Program-made: the position numbers and the translations under genes
In this document: positions 42,548 to 52,673 of the stretch, in pieces
Numbering within the stretch: the first letter of the stretch is position 1
Layout: each line of letters begins with the position of its first letter
The notes under the pieces: model-generated
Databases searched by the model: none
Seen by the model: the letters and a program-made list of their open reading frames with translations, nothing else
What the model was told of the DNA's origin: nothing
Assembly (NCBI RefSeq): GCF_004799685.1
Contig: NZ_CP031311.1
Coordinates: 310,001-374,000 of the forward strand
Length of the DNA: 64,000 nucleotides
Direction: 5' to 3'
From: Halobellus limi
GTDB lineage: Archaea; Halobacteriota; Halobacteria; Halobacteriales; Haloferacaceae

Positions 42548-43663
42548 ATGGACGTTCGTGAGGGCGGCGTCGAGGTGTCGGTCCCCGACGCCCGCGACGG
42601 CGCATCCGAGGGGGCGGGCGACGGCGTGTTCTACAACCCGACACAGGAACTCAACCGCGACGTGACGGTGGCGACGCTGCGGGCCTACCGCGAGCGCGAA
42701 CCCCGCGCGAGTTCGTACCTCGACGCGATGGCCGCCAGCGGGATCCGCGGGGTCCGGGCCGCCGCCGAGGGGTACGACGTCACCTGTGCGGACGTCGACG
42801 CCGACGCGGTCGAACTGGCCCGCGAGAACCTCGCGCGCAACGGCCTCGACGGCGAGGCCGTCGAGCGCGACGTCAACGCGCTGCTGTACGAGTCGCTTTT
42901 CGACGTCGTCGACCTCGACCCGTTCGGCACGCCGATCCCCTTCGCCGACGCGGCGCTGTCGAACGCGCGGAGTATGGTCTGCGTCACCGCCACCGACACC
43001 GCGCCGCTGTGCGGGGCCCACCAGCGCTCCGGGATTCGGAAGTACTCGACGCTCCCGCAGAACACCGACTACCACCCCGAGATGGGGCTTCGGGTCCTGC
43101 TTTCGGCGCTGATCCGCACGGCCGCCCGCTACGACAAGGCGGCCGTCCCGATCCTCTCGCACGTCTCGCGTCACTACGTCCGCACGTACCTCCAGATCGA
43201 CGCTCGGGCCACGCAGGCGGACGAACTGATCGACCGACTGGGCTACGTCCACCACTGCGAGGACTGCCTCCGCCGGACGCACGAGTTCGGCCTGATCGCG
43301 CACCCGCCCGAGGCCTGCGACGCCTGCGGCGGCGACCGCATTCTCTCGGCGGGCCCGCTCTACCTCGGCGCGGTCCGCGACGCCGACTTCGCCCGCACGG
43401 TCCGCGAGCACGTCACCGACGAGATGGGCGAGGCCGCGCGGGCCGGACGGCTGTTGGAGACGGTCGAGGCGGAACTCGACACGCCGACGCACTACGACCA
43501 GCACCGCCTCTGCAAGCAGTGGAGCCGGTCCGCCCCCGCGATGGACGACTTCCTGGCGTCGCTTCGGGACGCCGGCTTCGCGGCCACGCGAGCGCACTAC
43601 TCGGGGACGGCGTTCAAGACCGACGCGACCGTCCCGGAGATCCGCGAGGCAACGGCCGAGTGA
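42548..43663 (+). CDS. trm1: tRNA (guanine26-N2)-dimethyltransferase Trm1
   Basis: 371 aa. Trm1 adds one or two methyl groups to G26 of tRNA with S-adenosylmethionine. '[16 protein letters not shown]' at the N terminus, SAM motif '[18 protein letters not shown]', '[14 protein letters not shown]' (DPFG) and C-terminal zinc-ribbon Cys in '[11 protein letters not shown]' and 'CDACGGDR' are all present. Length is standard for archaeal Trm1. The ATG at 42548 is the only good start and diverges from the SWIM gene. Confidence 0.95.
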   Translation: MDVREGGVEVSVPDARDGASEGAGDGVFYNPTQELNRDVTVATLRAYREREPRASSYLDAMAASGIRGVRAAAEGYDVTCADVDADAVELARENLARNGLDGEAVERDVNALLYESLFDVVDLDPFGTPIPFADAALSNARSMVCVTATDTAPLCGAHQRSGIRKYSTLPQNTDYHPEMGLRVLLSALIRTAARYDKAAVPILSHVSRHYVRTYLQIDARATQADELIDRLGYVHHCEDCLRRTHEFGLIAHPPEACDACGGDRILSAGPLYLGAVRDADFARTVREHVTDEMGEAARAGRLLETVEAELDTPTHYDQHRLCKQWSRSAPAMDDFLASLRDAGFAATRAHYSGTAFKTDATVPEIREATAE

Positions 43664-43751
43664 GCGGTCGCGTTCCGTTCACCGGAACAGCGGCCCCGTC
43701 GCCGACGCCCGCGCCGGGTGATTCTTGTGTGGATCCGCCGAACCGGACCGT

Positions 43752-45104
43752 GTGAGCGTCTCGATCCGCGACCGACTCGCCGTACCGCGCTCGATCGTCG
43801 CGACCGTCCGCGACCGGGAGGTGACCTTCCTCGCGGCGGGCATCTCCTATTACGTCCTCGTCTCGCTCGTGCCGCTTCTCACGCTCGCGGTCGTCGTCGC
43901 GGCCGTCGTCGGGGGCGCGGACCTCGCGACGCAGGTCCAGTCGATCGCACAGCGGTATCTGCTCCCGACCGGCTCCGAGCTCGTCGCGAGTGCGATCACG
44001 GACCCCACGGGACGCGGGACGCTCTCGGTCCTCAGCCTCCTGGTCACGACGTGGGGCGCGCTGAAGCTCTTCCGCGGCATCGACGTGGCCTTCGCCAGGA
44101 TCTACGAGTATCCGACGAGCCCGATCGTCGAGCAGCTGTCGGACGGGCTCATCACGCTCGCGACGCTCGGCGGCGCGACGATCGGCGTCGTGATCACGAC
44201 GGCGGTGATGGCGCTCGTCGACGTTCCGTTCGTCGGGATCGTGAGCCCGCTCGTCCTCCTCGCGTTCCTCGTCGTCGCCTTCCTCCCGCTGTATGCCGTC
44301 ATCCCGGACGTTCCGGTCGGGGTTCGCGACGCCCTCCCCGGCGCGGTCTTCGCCGCCGTCGGCTGGGCCGTCCTGAGCGCCGGATTCGGGCTGTACGCCC
44401 AGCTCTCGACCGGCGTCGCCGGCGCGCTCGGCGCGGTCCTCTTGCTCGTCACGTGGTTCTACTTCTCGGGGATCCTCGTGCTCACCGGCGCGGTGCTCAA
44501 CGCGGTTCTCGCGGGGCGAGGAGAAGACCGAGACCGGCAGGTACAACACCCGCGGGACCGACGTCCCGAGCGGACGATGAGCGCGGACGACGAGACGACC
44601 GACGACGACGCCGTGTCCGGGGACGCCGGCCCCGCGAGCGACGCACGCGAGGACCCGAACGGCGCCGACAGCGGCGCCGGCGACGCCGACGATTCCTCGG
44701 CCGCCGACACCGACGTGGACCCCCGTGGCGCGCCCGACATCGACCGGCTCGACCGCCGCGTCGAGGAACTGCGCGCCGACCTCGACGCCTTCGAGGAGGA
44801 CGTCCAGTCCCGTACGGTCGAGCGGCCCGACGTCGAATCGGAGATGCGCCGCTACGTCCGCGGGCGACTCCGGCGGGGGAAGGCCCGCGGCTGGGGGCCG
44901 TACCTCGTGCTCCTGTACGGCACGGCGGCGACCATCGCCGCGTTCTACCTGCTGGAGGACGACCTGCTGGCGGTGGTCGCGATGCTCGTGATCTACCTCT
45001 CGACGCTCGGGCTCTACGCGCTGTTCGTGATCTTCGGCGTGGGCCTGAACGCCCTCGGGGTGCCCGGCCGCCTCGTCGACTGGGTTCGCGACCGACGGTC
45101 CTGA
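43752..45104 (+). CDS. YihY/virulence factor BrkB family membrane protein
   Basis: 450 aa from the GTG at 43752; the upstream ATG would add nine residues. Residues about 20-260 form the six-helix YihY domain ('FLAAGISYYVLVSLVPLLTL', 'FYFSGILVLTGAVLNAVL'). After it comes a 100-residue acidic linker with coiled coil ('LDRRVEELRADLDAFEEDV') and two more helices near residues 385-440. Transport or membrane-structure role uncertain; the family was once called ribonuclease BN without good support. A strong hairpin lies 65 nt beyond the stop. Confidence 0.87.
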   Translation: MSVSIRDRLAVPRSIVATVRDREVTFLAAGISYYVLVSLVPLLTLAVVVAAVVGGADLATQVQSIAQRYLLPTGSELVASAITDPTGRGTLSVLSLLVTTWGALKLFRGIDVAFARIYEYPTSPIVEQLSDGLITLATLGGATIGVVITTAVMALVDVPFVGIVSPLVLLAFLVVAFLPLYAVIPDVPVGVRDALPGAVFAAVGWAVLSAGFGLYAQLSTGVAGALGAVLLLVTWFYFSGILVLTGAVLNAVLAGRGEDRDRQVQHPRDRRPERTMSADDETTDDDAVSGDAGPASDAREDPNGADSGAGDADDSSAADTDVDPRGAPDIDRLDRRVEELRADLDAFEEDVQSRTVERPDVESEMRRYVRGRLRRGKARGWGPYLVLLYGTAATIAAFYLLEDDLLAVVAMLVIYLSTLGLYALFVIFGVGLNALGVPGRLVDWVRDRRS

Positions 45105-45168
45105 GTCGGTTCTGTTCTGAACCTTCCGATCCTGAACCCTCTGGTCCAGTCCCGAACGGGGAGTCGTC

Positions 45169-45202
45169 GCCGTCGTCGGGGTCGTCGCACCCCGACGGCG
45201 GC
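45169..45202. terminator. 14-bp stem-loop after the YihY gene
   Basis: A 14-bp stem with one G-T pair (left arm 45169-45182, right arm 45189-45202) and a 6-nt loop, lying between the YihY stop (45104) and the PAP2 start (45287). It is the strongest hairpin I saw in the window. It may end transcription or form an RNA structure; no T-run follows. Confidence 0.5.
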
Positions 45203-45286
45203 GTCCGATCCGCCCTGGCGGCCCGATCCTTCGTGACTGTTCGATTCCCGTGGCTATTTGTCTCCCCCGCGGCGAGTGAGTGATCG

Positions 45287-46204
45287 ATGACCGCTCCAGT
45301 AACGCCGCTGGCCTCCCGCGGCGTCGGCGAGATCGCGTTCGCCGAGTCGCTCCCCGAGGCGGTCGCGTCCGTCTTCTGGGTGCTCACACACCTCGGAAAC
45401 CCGTATCTCCTCCTCGCGCTCGTCGCGCTCGCGTACCTCCTGGGCGACCGCGTCGGCATCTCTCGCCGAAGCGCCGCGTTCGCGCTCGGCCTCGGACTGT
45501 GCGCTATCGGGCTCACGGTCGGACTGAAACACCTCTTCGGGCTCCCGCGCCCGCCGGTCTCCTATCGCGACGGCCTGGGCTTCCCAAGCGGGCACGCGCT
45601 CGGTTCGACGACGTTCTGGGGCGGCGTCGCCGTCCTCGCCCACCGCGGGCGATGGCGACGCCGACTCGCGCTCGCCGGGGGTGTCGTCGCGGTCGTCGCG
45701 CTCTCCCGCGTCCTCATCGGCGTTCACTACCTCGCGGACGTCGCGGCCGGCGTCGCGATCGGCGTCGCCTTCCTCGCGGCGGCGTTCGCGCTCGGACCGG
45801 GGTTCGCTCTCGACGATCCGACCGGGGCGCTCGCGGCCCCGACACGCCGGCACGTCACGGCGCTCTTCGGCGCCGCGCTCGCCTTCGGCCTCGCGGCGCT
45901 CCTCGTCGCCCCGGGCGAGAGCGAACTGTTCCTCGGGATCGGCACCGCGGCGGGGGCCGTCGTCGCCTGGCACCGACTCGGCGACCGCGCGGCGACGGCG
46001 ACGATCGACCTCTCGGGACGCGCGCTCGCCGTCGGCGGAACCGGGCTGGCGGTCGTCCTCGGCGCGATGAGCGGGACGGCGAAACTGGCCGAGAGCGGCC
46101 TCTTGATCGCTCTCGTCGGTGCCGTCGGTGCGGCCTGCCTGCTCGCGCTCCCGGTCGTCCTGGCACGGACCGCGACGGGCGAGTCCGAGACCCGGAGCTC
46201 CTAG
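45287..46204 (+). CDS. PAP2-family membrane phosphatase
   Basis: 305 aa, about eight helices. The three phosphatase motifs are clear: 'KHLFGLPRP' (KxxxxxxRP), 'FPSGHALGST' (PSGH) and 'SRVLIGVHYLADVAAG' (SRxxxxxHxxxD). It dephosphorylates a lipid phosphate on the outer membrane face, perhaps recycling dolichyl or polyprenyl diphosphate. The C-terminal third adds helices beyond the core. TATA-like GGCTATTTG lies about 35 nt upstream. It converges on glnA over 38 nt. Confidence 0.92.
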   Translation: MTAPVTPLASRGVGEIAFAESLPEAVASVFWVLTHLGNPYLLLALVALAYLLGDRVGISRRSAAFALGLGLCAIGLTVGLKHLFGLPRPPVSYRDGLGFPSGHALGSTTFWGGVAVLAHRGRWRRRLALAGGVVAVVALSRVLIGVHYLADVAAGVAIGVAFLAAAFALGPGFALDDPTGALAAPTRRHVTALFGAALAFGLAALLVAPGESELFLGIGTAAGAVVAWHRLGDRAATATIDLSGRALAVGGTGLAVVLGAMSGTAKLAESGLLIALVGAVGAACLLALPVVLARTATGESETRSS

Positions 46205-46242
46205 ACTGACGAAAGAAAAAACCGAAGCGGGGGCCGTCGCGT

Positions 46243-47616
46243 TCAGTACGTCTCGAGGTAGCGGTCGAGTTCCCACTGGGAGACGTCGATGCGGAACTCG
46301 TCGTACTCCTGGGTCTTCGCCTCGATGAACTTCTCGTAGACGTGCTCGCCGAGCGCCTCCTCGATGACCTCGTCCTCTTCGAGCGCGGAGACGGCTTCGC
46401 CGAGGTTCGCCGGCAGCGTGTCGATGCCGTACTCCTCGCGTTTCTCCTCGTCGAACTCGTAGATGTTCTCTCTGACCGGGTCGGGCGCTTCGAGGCCCTC
46501 CTCGATGCCGTCGAGACCGGCCGTGATGATCGCCGCGAAGGCGAGGTAGGGGTTACACGACGGGTCCGGCGAGCGGAGTTCGATCCGGGAGGCCGCGGGG
46601 ACGCGGGCGGCCGGCTTGCGGATCAGCGCCGAGCGGTTCCGGTCGGACCACGCGACGTAGACGGGCGCCTCGTACCCGGGGACGAGGCGCTTGTAGGAGT
46701 TCACCGTCGGGTCGGCGACGGCCGTGATCGCCGGGGCGTGTTCGAGGACGCCCGCGAGGAACGAGTGCGCGGTGTCCGAGAGGTTGAACTCGTCGTCCTC
46801 GTCGTGGAAGGCGTTGTTGCCGTCCTCGTCGAACAGCGAGACGTGGGTGTGCATCCCCGAGCCGTTGATCTTCGGGATCGGCTTGGGCATGAACGTCGCG
46901 TGGAGGTCGTGCTGGGCCGCGATGGCGCGGACGACCGTCCGGAACGTCCCGACGTTGTCGGCGGTGGTGAGGGCGTCGTCGTACTCGAAGTTGATCTCGT
47001 GTTGGCCCTCGGCGACCTCGTGGTGGCTGGCCTCGATCTCGAAGTCCATCTGTTCGAGGCCGTAGATGATGTCGCGGCGGACGTCGCTCGCGAGGTCCTT
47101 CGGCGCGAGGTCGAAGTAGCCGCCGGCGTCGTTGGTCTTCGTCGTCGCGCGGCCCTCCTCGTCCTCCTCGAAGAGGAAGAACTCCGGTTCGGGGGCGACG
47201 TTGACGGTGTATCCCATGTCCTCTGCGCGTTCGAGCACGCGCTTGAGGACGGTTCGCGGGTCGCCCTCGAAGGGCTCGCCCGTCGACGTGTTGATGACGT
47301 CGCAGATGAGTCGCGCCGACCGGCCGTCGCGCCACGGGAGGATCGCGAACGTCTCGGGGTCGGGCTTGAGGCGCATGTCCGACTCCTGGATGCGGACGAA
47401 GCCCTCGATGCTGGACCCGTCGAAGTAGATGCCGTCCGTGAAGGCCTTCTCGGCCTGCGTCGCCGGGACGGCGACGTTCTTTACGGTCCCGAGGATGTCG
47501 GTGAACTGCAGGCGGAGAAAGTCGACGTCTTTCTCCTCGATCTCGTCGATGACGCGCTGTGCTTCGGCGGAGAGCCCGCCGTCGGGTGCGGCGGAAGATT
47601 CGTTTTCGTCCGTCAT
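46243..47616 (-). CDS. glnA: glutamine synthetase
   Basis: 457 aa, type I glutamine synthetase, which makes glutamine from glutamate and ammonia in the cytoplasm. N-terminal beta-grasp is followed by the catalytic domain with '[18 protein letters not shown]', 'EPEFFLFEE', '[12 protein letters not shown]' and 'NPYLAFAAI'. There is no tyrosine adenylylation loop of the NLYDLPPE type. TATA CTTTATACTGG (about 47645-47655) lies about 30 nt upstream of the ATG. Lrp is encoded in the opposite direction from the same promoter region. Confidence 0.97.
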   Translation of the reverse strand: MTDENESSAAPDGGLSAEAQRVIDEIEEKDVDFLRLQFTDILGTVKNVAVPATQAEKAFTDGIYFDGSSIEGFVRIQESDMRLKPDPETFAILPWRDGRSARLICDVINTSTGEPFEGDPRTVLKRVLERAEDMGYTVNVAPEPEFFLFEEDEEGRATTKTNDAGGYFDLAPKDLASDVRRDIIYGLEQMDFEIEASHHEVAEGQHEINFEYDDALTTADNVGTFRTVVRAIAAQHDLHATFMPKPIPKINGSGMHTHVSLFDEDGNNAFHDEDDEFNLSDTAHSFLAGVLEHAPAITAVADPTVNSYKRLVPGYEAPVYVAWSDRNRSALIRKPAARVPAASRIELRSPDPSCNPYLAFAAIITAGLDGIEEGLEAPDPVRENIYEFDEEKREEYGIDTLPANLGEAVSALEEDEVIEEALGEHVYEKFIEAKTQEYDEFRIDVSQWELDRYLETY

Positions 47617-47742
47617 ATCCTGGACAATCGAATCCGAACACTCCCAGTATAAAGACGTTATCGCTTAGTGCAAATGCCCCTACTCTCATTTTGAATTGGA
47701 TATTCGTAAAATTCTAATGCCCCGAGACGCATCGTGAGTGTA
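47617..47742. promoter_or_regulatory. shared promoter region of glnA and lrp
   Basis: 126 nt of AT-rich sequence between divergent glnA and lrp. The glnA TATA is CTTTATACTGG (about 47645-47655, minus strand). The lrp TATA candidate is CGTAAAATTC (about 47706-47715). ATTTTGAATTGGATATTC lies between. Binding of Lrp could control both. Confidence 0.6.
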
Positions 47743-48201
47743 ATGACGTACGAAAACCTCGACGCAAAACTGATCAACGCACTACTCGGGGACGGTCGCG
47801 CCAGCCTCCGAAGCCTCGCGGAGGACCTCGACGTCTCGGTCACGACCGTCTCGAATCACCTCCGGGACCTCGAAGACGAGGGCGTCATCGAGGGGTACTC
47901 CCCGCGCGTGAACTACGACGCGCTCGGCTACGACGTCACGGCGATCATCCAGCTGAAGGTCGAGGGGAGCGCCCTCCCGGACATCACCGAACGGCTCAAG
48001 GGACACAAACAGATGGTCACCGTCTACGAGGTGACCGGCGACTACGACGTCATCGCGGTCGGGAAGTTCGAGGACACCGACGGGATGAACGACCAGATCA
48101 AAGAGCTGCTCACGGACACGGACATCCGCGAGTCGAACACGAGCGTCGTCCTCAACGCCGTCGTCGAGAACGCGCAGTTCGATCTCGACGTCGACGAGTA
48201 G
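47743..48201 (+). CDS. lrp: Lrp/AsnC family transcriptional regulator
   Basis: 152 aa. N-terminal helix-turn-helix (residues about 8-55: '[20 protein letters not shown]', '[20 protein letters not shown]') and C-terminal RAM ligand-binding domain ('[17 protein letters not shown]' with the GDYD turn). Binds amino acids and assembles as dimers or octamers. It faces glnA and probably controls it and itself. The ATG at 47743 is preferred to the GTG three codons upstream. Confidence 0.95.
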   Translation: MTYENLDAKLINALLGDGRASLRSLAEDLDVSVTTVSNHLRDLEDEGVIEGYSPRVNYDALGYDVTAIIQLKVEGSALPDITERLKGHKQMVTVYEVTGDYDVIAVGKFEDTDGMNDQIKELLTDTDIRESNTSVVLNAVVENAQFDLDVDE

Positions 48202-48240
48202 CCCCGACACCGGCGTCGTCGGGACGCTCACCGACGACGG

Positions 48241-49152
48241 TCAGTCCGAGAGCGGTTCGTCCTCCGCGTGGGCGCGCACCCAGAGCTGCCCGATCCGCGA
48301 GAGCCGGGTCCGGTAGGACTTCCCGTGTTCCTCCTGTTCGATGTACCCCTTCCCGCCCGGGCCGAGTCGGTCGACGTTGTAGATGACCTTCGATCTGAAC
48401 GAGTCGGTGTACTCCTCGTTCATGTCGCGGGCGAGCGTCTCCGCGAGCTCGGAGACCGAGTCGAACTCGCCGTACTCGCCGAGCTCGAAGAGGATGACCT
48501 CCTCGAACGGCTTGACGTTCTGGAAGGACGCGATCGGCAGCTCGACGATGTGGCTGTCGCCGATGCGCTTCGCGCCGATGGTCGTCCCGCGCTCGTCGAA
48601 CTCCTCTAGGATGTCTTCGGCCGACTCGTAGCGCTCGCGGACCCGCTCGTCCTCGACGTCCGCGCCGGCCAGCAGCTCTCCGAGCAGTTCCTTCGCCGCG
48701 CGGACCTCCTCGGCGAGATCGGTCTCTAAGTACTTCTCCGGAGCCGTGTAGTAGGTGTGGATCCGGTCGCGGTCCTCCTGGCGCTCGACCATGATCGAGT
48801 GGGCGGCGGTGGCGAAGGCGAAGGAGACCGGCCGCGGCATCGCCGAGACGTTCACCCACACCTCCGAGTCCCCGGCGGCGTCGAGTTCGGCGTTGATGAG
48901 GTCGTAGGCCTGCTCGAACGCCGCGTCGTAGTCGTACACGTCGGCGACGACGACGCGCTCGGTGTCGGATCCGAGCAGGTTCTGGAAGTCCTTCTCCAAC
49001 TTCCCCGAGAGGTTCCGCGAGTACTCGACGTTCGACTCGCTGCCGACGGCCCCCTCCAGGAGGATCACCCGGTCGACGTCCTGCTGGTCCCGGATGAGCG
49101 GGGCGATGAGCCGGTCGTAGTCGAAGCCGACCGGCACGATGTGAGTCTGCAT
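48241..49152 (-). CDS. HFX_2341-type regulator with CARF-like domain
   Basis: 303 aa. Residues about 1-140 form a Rossmann-type CARF-like (DUF6293) domain: 'MQTHIVPVGFDYDRLIAPLI', 'NVSAMPRPVSFAFATAAHS' with the conserved Ser/Arg. Residues about 160-300 include a winged helix ('FEEVILFELGEYGEF', 'RTRLSRIGQLWVRAHAEDE'). It probably senses a small ligand, perhaps a nucleotide, and binds DNA. No CRISPR gene is in the window. TATA was not found near the start. Convergent with lrp. Confidence 0.85.
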   Translation of the reverse strand: MQTHIVPVGFDYDRLIAPLIRDQQDVDRVILLEGAVGSESNVEYSRNLSGKLEKDFQNLLGSDTERVVVADVYDYDAAFEQAYDLINAELDAAGDSEVWVNVSAMPRPVSFAFATAAHSIMVERQEDRDRIHTYYTAPEKYLETDLAEEVRAAKELLGELLAGADVEDERVRERYESAEDILEEFDERGTTIGAKRIGDSHIVELPIASFQNVKPFEEVILFELGEYGEFDSVSELAETLARDMNEEYTDSFRSKVIYNVDRLGPGGKGYIEQEEHGKSYRTRLSRIGQLWVRAHAEDEPLSD

Positions 49153-49299
49153 ACGCCCTCGTTCGCCGGGGGCGACCATAAAAAGCGCGAGGCGGTCGGC
49201 CGCGGGAGGCGAGCGCCGCGTGGCGGAAGATACCACCGAGGTCGACCGCGCGACATATTTATCATTATCTACCGTGTTATTCTAGACAGGGTGGTATGT

Positions 49300-49563
49300 G
49301 TGACCACACCGAGGCGGGCGAAGGCGGACCGGCGCCGAGAGGCGGTCCTCTCGGGTAGCACGCTCTGGGCGTCCCTAGAGTGTCTGCTGGGCGGCGTCGC
49401 CGCGGGCGTCCTCGTACTCCTCGCGCTGCCGACGCTCTCGGATCTGGCGGGGTCATTAGGCCTGCTCTCGACGACGGTCCTGGCGTTCGTCTTTCTCTTC
49501 TTGTGGCTCTCGCTGTGGGCGGTCATCGGAACGGTTCACGAGCGGGCCGCGGCGACCGGCTGA
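49300..49563 (+). CDS. small two-helix membrane protein
   Basis: 87 aa from the GTG at 49300 (VTTPRRAK). Another in-frame GTG at 49291 is possible. TATA CATATTTATC (about 49253-49262) gives a start near 49283. Basic N terminus, then two membrane helices (residues about 22-45 and 53-76) and a short end. No known family or function. Confidence 0.6.
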   Translation: MTTPRRAKADRRREAVLSGSTLWASLECLLGGVAAGVLVLLALPTLSDLAGSLGLLSTTVLAFVFLFLWLSLWAVIGTVHERAAATG

Positions 49564-49662
49564 CGCGGTCCGTCTCTGCGTCTCGAGCTGCGCCCCCGGC
49601 GCAGACCGTCCCTTTGCCGCGCTACGCGCGACTGTCCCCGCCGATCCCGACGCCGTCCACCC

Positions 49663-50268
49663 CTACGCGCCGGGTTCTCGCCGGACCGCCGCGAGCACGT
49701 CGTCGGTCCCGACCACGTCGGCGAACTCGCCGTACAGGTGCGTCAGCGCGGTTCGGTGGACTTCCGAGGCGACGTAGTGCGTTCCGTCGGGGGCGTCGCG
49801 CTCGAACGTCGCGGTCGCGTCGGCGACGACGACCGGATCGAACCCGAGGTTCTCCGCCAGGCGCGTCGTCGTCGACACGCAGTGGTCCGTCGTGAGGCCG
49901 ACGATCACGACGGTCTCACACCCGCGTTCGCGGAGCCGTTCCTCCAGATCGGTCCCGACGAACGCCGCGTTCACCCGCTTCGTGAACACCGGCTCGTCGT
50001 CGCGGGGCGCAGTCTCGGGTTTCCACGCGAAGCCGGGGGCGTCCCCGCGAAGCGGGGAGTCGGGTTCCGTGGAGTCGTGGCGGACGTGGAACCGGGGCAG
50101 GTCGGCCGCGCGCCACGCCTCCAGGAGGCGCGCGGCGTTCGCCTCGGCGTCGGGGTTGTTGCGCTCGCCCCAGGCGGGATCGTCGAACCCCGTCTGGAGG
50201 TCGACGAGCACGAGCGCGGGCGCGTCGCCGAGGCGCTCACGGAGCCGCGCGGGTTCAGTTTCGGGCAT
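49663..50268 (-). CDS. isochorismatase-type cysteine hydrolase
   Basis: 201 aa. Asp in '[10 protein letters not shown]', Lys in '[11 protein letters not shown]' and Cys in '[13 protein letters not shown]' make the Asp-Lys-Cys triad of the isochorismatase/nicotinamidase family. Substrate unclear; nicotinamidase is one option but metal-binding histidines of that subfamily are not obvious. The ATG at 50268 is preferred to the GTG at 50283, which would overlap the next gene. It follows the YqcI/YcgG gene closely (4 nt) and may be co-transcribed. Confidence 0.9.
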   Translation of the reverse strand: MPETEPARLRERLGDAPALVLVDLQTGFDDPAWGERNNPDAEANAARLLEAWRAADLPRFHVRHDSTEPDSPLRGDAPGFAWKPETAPRDDEPVFTKRVNAAFVGTDLEERLRERGCETVVIVGLTTDHCVSTTTRLAENLGFDPVVVADATATFERDAPDGTHYVASEVHRTALTHLYGEFADVVGTDDVLAAVRREPGA

Positions 50269-50272
50269 CGGC

Positions 50273-51091
50273 TCAGTCGTCACCGGCCGAGGCCCGCGGC
50301 TCCGTCCGCGGCGGCGCGGCCTTCGGGTGCTCGCGCGTCACCGCGATCGGACACTCGTCGGGCGACTGCTCGGGGTCCTCTCGGAACAGGTACTGCGGCC
50401 ACTCGTGGTCGCCCTCGACGCCCCAGTCGCCGAGGTCCGCGTGCGGACAGACGCCGTCGTACTCCTCCAGTCGCCCCTGGATCTGCTCGCGTGCGCGCTC
50501 GCCCGCCTCGGTGTCGTGGGTGATGCCGTCGAAGAGGGCGCGAGGCTGGAACGTGATCTCCAGGCCGACCGGACAGTAGCGGCTCTTTCGGTCGTCGTAG
50601 AACGGTGCTCGGCACGTCGGGAACATCGGTTCGCCGCCGAAGCAGAACTCCCAGTGGGGGTCGTCGGGGTCGGTCGGGATGTCCGCGGGCCACGGTTCGG
50701 GGTCGTGGACGTGGAGGAACTGGAGGAGGTGCCACAGCGTCTCGTGGTAGTCGGCCTCCGTGAACGCCCGCTCGGGCGGCTTGAAGAACGTCACCAGCGA
50801 GGCCCGCCCCGGCGCGTCGGGGTAGGCGTCGAGGTACTCGAGCAGCGTGTCGCGAAACGCCAGGAGCGCGTCGGGGTCGGTGGTCGACGGCACGGCCGTG
50901 TAGAGCGGTTCGCCGTCGCGGACCGACTGCGCCCCGAAGTGACACGGGAACGGCGTTCCGTTCCGCTCGCCGAGCAGCGCGTCGGTGAAGGTCTCGAAGT
51001 GGCGGCGGACCCACCGGGGGACGTCGCCGTCGTCGACGCGGGCCGAAAGCGTCTCCTGGTCCACGAGCGACTGGACACCCGATTCGTTCAT
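50273..51091 (-). CDS. YqcI/YcgG family protein
   Basis: 272 aa. '[16 protein letters not shown]' near residue 45 and '[20 protein letters not shown]' are the family signatures, with '[14 protein letters not shown]' after. The conserved Cys and His may form a metal or haem site but the biochemistry is not settled. The C-terminal 60 residues ('[19 protein letters not shown]') are longer than in the bacterial form. It is upstream of and nearly touching the isochorismatase-like gene. Confidence 0.87.
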   Translation of the reverse strand: MNESGVQSLVDQETLSARVDDGDVPRWVRRHFETFTDALLGERNGTPFPCHFGAQSVRDGEPLYTAVPSTTDPDALLAFRDTLLEYLDAYPDAPGRASLVTFFKPPERAFTEADYHETLWHLLQFLHVHDPEPWPADIPTDPDDPHWEFCFGGEPMFPTCRAPFYDDRKSRYCPVGLEITFQPRALFDGITHDTEAGERAREQIQGRLEEYDGVCPHADLGDWGVEGDHEWPQYLFREDPEQSPDECPIAVTREHPKAAPPRTEPRASAGDD

Positions 51092-51170
51092 ACCGAGGGC
51101 ACGGATTCCGCGATCAAGAGCGCTTCGCCGGCTCCGAGACGTCGGGAAGGGAACCCGGACGACCGGCCCG

Positions 51171-52673
51171 TCAGTCCGCGCGCGTCCCGACGGCGAACCG
51201 ATCGGCGCGCTCGTCGGCGTCGGCCGCGGTCAGGAGCGAGCCGCCGACGGTGAGAAGCAGGGAGAGCGCCATCCCGTAGAGCGCGAAGTCCCAGGTGAAG
51301 TACGTCGAACCGAACACCGCGACGCCGCCGATCGTCGTCGCGGGGACGAACACGTGGGCGACGTAGAACAGTTGCGAGCCCACGATGCCGGCGAACATCC
51401 CCTGACGGGTCGTCCGCGGCCAGTAGAGCGCGACGATCACCGGCAGGGCGAGCTGGGCGTAGCCGCCGAAGGCGGTGTCGCCGACGGTGATGAGCGTCCC
51501 CGGCCGGAACAGGCTGACGACGAACGTCCCGATCGCGAAGGCCGCGACGCCCAGGCGGGCGATCCACGCCTCGCGGGTCGTGGAGGCGTCGGGGTTGACG
51601 AACGGTCGATAGAGGTCCCGGGTCAGGTACGACGACCCCGAGAGCAGCATCGAATCGGAGGAGGACATCATCGCCGCCATCGCGCCGGCGACGACGAGCG
51701 CGGCGAACCACGCGGGCGTGTACGCGTTCAAGACGACCGGCACGACGTTCGCGCCCTCGGGGACGGCCACGCCGAGGCCCGCCGCCCACGTGCCCAGGAG
51801 GAACGCCGGCACGAAGAGCAGGAGGACGAGCACCGGCCACAGCGAGAAGGAGCGCTTCAGCACCCGGACGTCCTTGGCGACGAAGAAGCGCTGGTTGATC
51901 TGCGGGAACATCGCGACGCCGAAGGCGATGGTGACGGCCTGGGCGATCATCCACTGCGGCGAGTACAGGCCCCCGCCGAGGCTGAGGAACTCGGGGTTCG
52001 ACGCCGCGAGCGACGTCGACACCGCGTCGAGACCGCCCGCGGCCGAGAGCACCCAGCCGACGGCGATCCAGACGATCCCGAGCATAAACACGCCCTGGAT
52101 CGTGTCGGTCCAGGCGACGCCGCGGAGGCCCGCGAGGACGACGTAGACGATCATGAACAGCGTGATCGCGGCCGCGCCGATCCAGTAGGGAACCGCCCCG
52201 TCGGAGAGGCCGACGATGGCCTCGCCCGCGCCCATCTGCTGGAGCATCACGTACGGGAACAGCCAGAAGAGCGAGACGCCGGCGACGAGCGCGCGGAGGC
52301 GCTTCGAGCCGAACCGGTCGCCCAGCATCTCGCCGAGGGTCACGTAGCTCTCGTAGCGGCCGATGAGCCACTGGCGGTAGCCGATCACGTACCAGAGGAT
52401 CGCGAAGAGGATCCCGTCCATCAGCCCCATCACGAGGATCCACTCGGGGCCGGCGGTGTACGCGAGGTTGGGGCCGCCGAAGAAGGTGAAGGCCGACAGC
52501 AGCGTCGCGAACGTCGTGAACAGGAGGACGCCGGTGCCGATCGAGCGACTCGCGAGGTAGTAGTCCTCGGCGTCCCGCCCGGTCACCCGGTAGGCGAACA
52601 CGCCGACCGCGAGCGCGACCACGAGGTACGCGCCCACGACCCCGAGTTGGACGAGCAGTTCCGATTCAGCCAT
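51171..52673 (-). CDS. sodium:solute symporter
   Basis: 500 aa, thirteen-helix SSS family transporter. 'VALAVGVFAYRVTGRDAEDY' and 'YLASRSIGTGVLL' are the N-terminal signature. 'GLRGVAWTDTIQGVFMLG' and 'AAMMSSSDSMLLSGSSYLTRD' are the sodium-site region; the Ser-rich SSSDS is typical. The solute is not predictable. It overlaps the DUF3311 gene by 8 nt; this pair is common and the small protein is likely a partner. Confidence 0.93.
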   Translation of the reverse strand: MAESELLVQLGVVGAYLVVALAVGVFAYRVTGRDAEDYYLASRSIGTGVLLFTTFATLLSAFTFFGGPNLAYTAGPEWILVMGLMDGILFAILWYVIGYRQWLIGRYESYVTLGEMLGDRFGSKRLRALVAGVSLFWLFPYVMLQQMGAGEAIVGLSDGAVPYWIGAAAITLFMIVYVVLAGLRGVAWTDTIQGVFMLGIVWIAVGWVLSAAGGLDAVSTSLAASNPEFLSLGGGLYSPQWMIAQAVTIAFGVAMFPQINQRFFVAKDVRVLKRSFSLWPVLVLLLFVPAFLLGTWAAGLGVAVPEGANVVPVVLNAYTPAWFAALVVAGAMAAMMSSSDSMLLSGSSYLTRDLYRPFVNPDASTTREAWIARLGVAAFAIGTFVVSLFRPGTLITVGDTAFGGYAQLALPVIVALYWPRTTRQGMFAGIVGSQLFYVAHVFVPATTIGGVAVFGSTYFTWDFALYGMALSLLLTVGGSLLTAADADERADRFAVGTRAD

